NCBI GenBank assembly: GCA_031283785.1
Contig: JAITBC010000060.1
Location: forward strand, 1 to 19,460
Direction of reading: 5' to 3'
DNA from: Tannerella sp.
GTDB taxonomy: Bacteria > Bacteroidota > Bacteroidia > Bacteroidales > Tannerellaceae
Length of the DNA: 19,460 nucleotides
The notes below the pieces were generated by a model. It was not told where the DNA came from and searched no databases. It saw only the letters and a program-made list of their open reading frames with translations. The position numbers were made by a program, and so were the translations under genes. This document shows positions 18,104 to 19,460 of the stretch, piece after piece (the first letter of the stretch is position 1; the number at the start of each line of letters is the position of its first letter).

Positions 18104-18177
18104 AAAAAAAAAAACGCCGGGCGCCTGCAAATTCTCTGCTCAGGATTACTCCTTGCGGTTTCTGCACGCGCCCGGCG
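18104..18177 (-). terminator. Large inverted repeat with T11 tract, likely terminator of the DUF6261 gene
   Basis: Perfect 10-bp arms CGCCGGGCGC (18115-18124) and GCGCCCGGCG (18168-18177) enclose 43 bases. After a C-C mismatch the stem continues with TGCA/TGCA. On the minus strand the stem is followed immediately by eleven T residues (18104-18114). It is therefore a plausible intrinsic terminator, although the loop is unusually long. The non-coding stretch 17939-18293 otherwise contains the M49 promoter and two more inverted repeats. Confidence 0.6.
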
Positions 18178-18202
18178 CGGGAGCCATAGCGGTATTCAGC
18201 AT

Positions 18203-18228
18203 CTTTGCGCGCAGAGAGGTGCGCAAAG
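18203..18228. repeat. Inverted repeat, 8-bp arms
   Basis: CTTTGCGC (18203-18210) and GCGCAAAG (18221-18228) are perfect arms around a 10-base loop. It is the middle of three inverted repeats that follow the DUF6261 gene. It lacks a T tract. Confidence 0.6.
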
Positions 18229-18247
18229 GTGTATCTCTCTGGTGGCG

Positions 18248-18278
18248 GGCGGGCGCTTCTCCCGCGCGTGCGCCCGCC
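18248..18278. repeat. GC-only inverted repeat after the DUF6261 stop
   Basis: GGCGGGCGC (18248-18256) pairs perfectly with GCGCCCGCC (18270-18278) around 13 bases. It begins 15 bp after the stop codon of the DUF6261 gene. It could stabilise the 3' end of the transcript. Confidence 0.6.
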
Positions 18279-18293
18279 GCCGCCCCCTCCCCG

Positions 18294-19244
18294 TCAGAGC
18301 GTGCGGGCGATGATGAAGGTGACGGTTTTAGAGCCTTTGTAGCCGCCTTTGCCGTGGATGGTGCAGTCGGCGTTGCCGACGTTGGTATTGTTCTTGTACG
18401 TGAGGTTGTAGTCTTTGCCGAGTTCGAGTTTCACCGTACCGTCGTGCTGCGTGACGTAGTAGACGGCGGGGGTGGGCGTGAGCGGCTGCCCGGTGTACAT
18501 CTGCTGGGGTATGGGTTCGGGTTCGGCGGCGGCGATGTCGTACTGCACGCGGTGGAACTCTTCGTTGAGGCGTTCGATTTCGGGGTTCAGGCTGTCGACG
18601 AACGCGGCGTAGCCCGGCAGGAGGTTCATCACCGTACCGGCGTCGATGACAGTAGCTATCTGGTGGTACACGCTTTCGATGCCGCGGCGCACTTCCGGGA
18701 ACGTCTTCACCGGCTTGAGCAGCGATTCCTTATCGCGCAGTGAGAGCTGATACTGGAACGTGCCGAAGGCTTCCTGCAGCTCGATCACAAGCGTCCCGAT
18801 ACCGGTCGCAGTGGCGTCGGCATAGTACGCTCCGCCCGTCTGCAACTGCAGCAGGATAGTGCGCACGTCGCCTTCCTGTTCTTCGTAAGGCTTCTTGTTC
18901 ACCGATCCATAGTTTTTGAGCATGACGGCGATCCTGTGCGCCGCCTGCGCCACGCTCGCCGTCGAGCTGTACTCCTTCGCCCTGACCTCTATCTTGACGG
19001 CCGTCAGGGCGCGGTCCATCTGCCGGTCGGCCTGTTCGATCTCTTCCGTCAGGACGCTTCTTTTCACCCATTCCATCAAGGCTTTTTCTTCGTCAAGCCA
19101 CGCGTTAAAATCCGTCGGCAATTTCCCCAGCGACGTAACGACTTCTTCCGGGCTGTTTGCAATTGTCTGACTTACCATTGTACAAAAGTTGTAATGCGCT
19201 GCATTTGGCAGGCTGCTGAATCTGATTTTAATTAATGTTGTCAT
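18294..19244 (-). CDS. DUF6261-like protein with C-terminal Ig-like repeat domain
   Basis: The 316-residue product has no signal peptide. Residues 1-235 resemble the Bacteroidetes DUF6261 family and look mostly helical. The opening TTLIKIRFSSLPNAAHYNF, the mid-region MLKNYGSVNKKPYEEQ and a later FVDSLNPEIERLNEEF are typical. Residues from about 247 (MYTGQPLTPTPAVYY) form a different, beta-type domain: LELGKDYNLTYKNNTNVGNA then GKGGYKGSKTVTFII. This pattern is well known from surface-protein Ig-like repeats (DYxVxYxNNxNxGxAxxxxxGxGxYxGxxxxxF). The gene is visibly richer in G and C than its neighbours. Function is unknown. It lies between three inverted repeats downstream and a tandem-repeat array upstream. 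The domain calls are from memory of the families. Confidence 0.75.
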   Translation of the reverse strand: MTTLIKIRFSSLPNAAHYNFCTMVSQTIANSPEEVVTSLGKLPTDFNAWLDEEKALMEWVKRSVLTEEIEQADRQMDRALTAVKIEVRAKEYSSTASVAQAAHRIAVMLKNYGSVNKKPYEEQEGDVRTILLQLQTGGAYYADATATGIGTLVIELQEAFGTFQYQLSLRDKESLLKPVKTFPEVRRGIESVYHQIATVIDAGTVMNLLPGYAAFVDSLNPEIERLNEEFHRVQYDIAAAEPEPIPQQMYTGQPLTPTPAVYYVTQHDGTVKLELGKDYNLTYKNNTNVGNADCTIHGKGGYKGSKTVTFIIARTL

Positions 19245-19274
19245 GATATATATATTATTTAAAAATTAATAAGT

Positions 19275-19460
19275 GTCTGCGGGATAATGTGAAAAGCAGC
19301 CGGTATAGGTCTCCCGCCGTCTGCGGGAAGAAAAAAGCAGCCGGTATAGGTCTCCCGCCGTCTGCGGGAAGAAAAAAGCAGCCGGTATAAGTCTCCCGCG
19401 GTCTGCGGGAAGAAAAAAGCAGCCGGTATAAGTCTCCCGCGGTCTGCGGGAAGAAAAAAG
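19275..19460. repeat. 41-bp tandem repeat array with internal hairpins
   Basis: Four complete 41-bp units start at 19296, 19337, 19378 and 19419, and the array continues past the window. A degenerate partial unit (19275-19295) marks the left end. Each unit begins GCAGCCGGTATA, contains TCCCGC-5-GCGGGA (a 6-bp perfect stem) and ends AAGAAAAAA. Units 1-2 and units 3-4 differ at two positions only, TATAG/TATAA and a C/G in the loop; the stem is unchanged. The minus strand has no stop codon within the units in any frame. The array ends about 30 bp upstream of the DUF6261 start codon. There are no variable spacers, so it is not CRISPR. Confidence 0.95.

Noticed and set aside
18153..18743. Plus-strand open frame of 196 codons over the DUF6261 region
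   Set aside because: It covers non-coding inverted repeats and the antisense of a GC-rich gene, where stop codons are scarce. The translation is Ala/Gly/Val-rich and low in complexity.
19296..19460. CRISPR array
   Set aside because: The repeats are head-to-tail with no variable spacers, and no cas gene is in the window.

Overview
This window looks like a piece of a Bacteroidales chromosome. The reasons are promoters with the Bacteroidota -7 box (TAnnTTTG), exported Gfo/Idh/MocA and DUF6807/PmoA-like proteins, DUF4221, DUF6261 and DUF4143-ATPase families, and a block of M49 peptidase, Fur-like regulator, purA, zinc peptidase and hisS. I suspect a Tannerellaceae/Dysgonomonadaceae-like lineage but cannot place it. 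Almost every gene is on the minus strand. No rRNA, tRNA, CRISPR array or complete insertion sequence was seen.

Positions 1-2233 are a decaying accessory stretch. It holds the start of an Rpn-family nuclease gene running off the left edge, an N-terminally truncated DUF4221 remnant on the plus strand, and an AAA ATPase/DUF4143 gene broken by two in-frame stops and a frameshift.

Positions 2234-9343 hold a compact six-gene operon read leftward from a good promoter at 9312-9343: a Tat-exported Gfo/Idh/MocA oxidoreductase, two exported DUF6807 proteins, an SDR-type D-mannonate oxidoreductase, mannonate dehydratase UxuA, and a lipoprotein Gfo/Idh/MocA-like oxidoreductase. UxuB and UxuA give a cytoplasmic fructuronate to mannonate to 2-keto-3-deoxygluconate step. 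The four exported proteins suggest an envelope-located oxidative attack on a uronate-containing glycoside before uptake. This is the strongest candidate for an incompletely described pathway here.

Positions 9526-11648 are the groES-groEL operon with a clear terminator and an 18-bp palindrome upstream. Positions 11750-17973 are housekeeping: hisS, a membrane zinc peptidase, purA, a Fur-family regulator with altered metal-ligand positions, and an M49 dipeptidyl-peptidase III-like lipoprotein. Promoter boxes show that the first codons of the longest fur and M49 frames are not the real starts.

Positions 18104-19460 differ in character. A GC-rich gene codes for a DUF6261-like protein fused to a C-terminal Ig-like repeat domain. 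Three inverted repeats follow it, the last ending in an 11-base T tract. Directly upstream is an array of 41-bp tandem repeats, each with a perfect 6-bp hairpin, which continues past the window edge.
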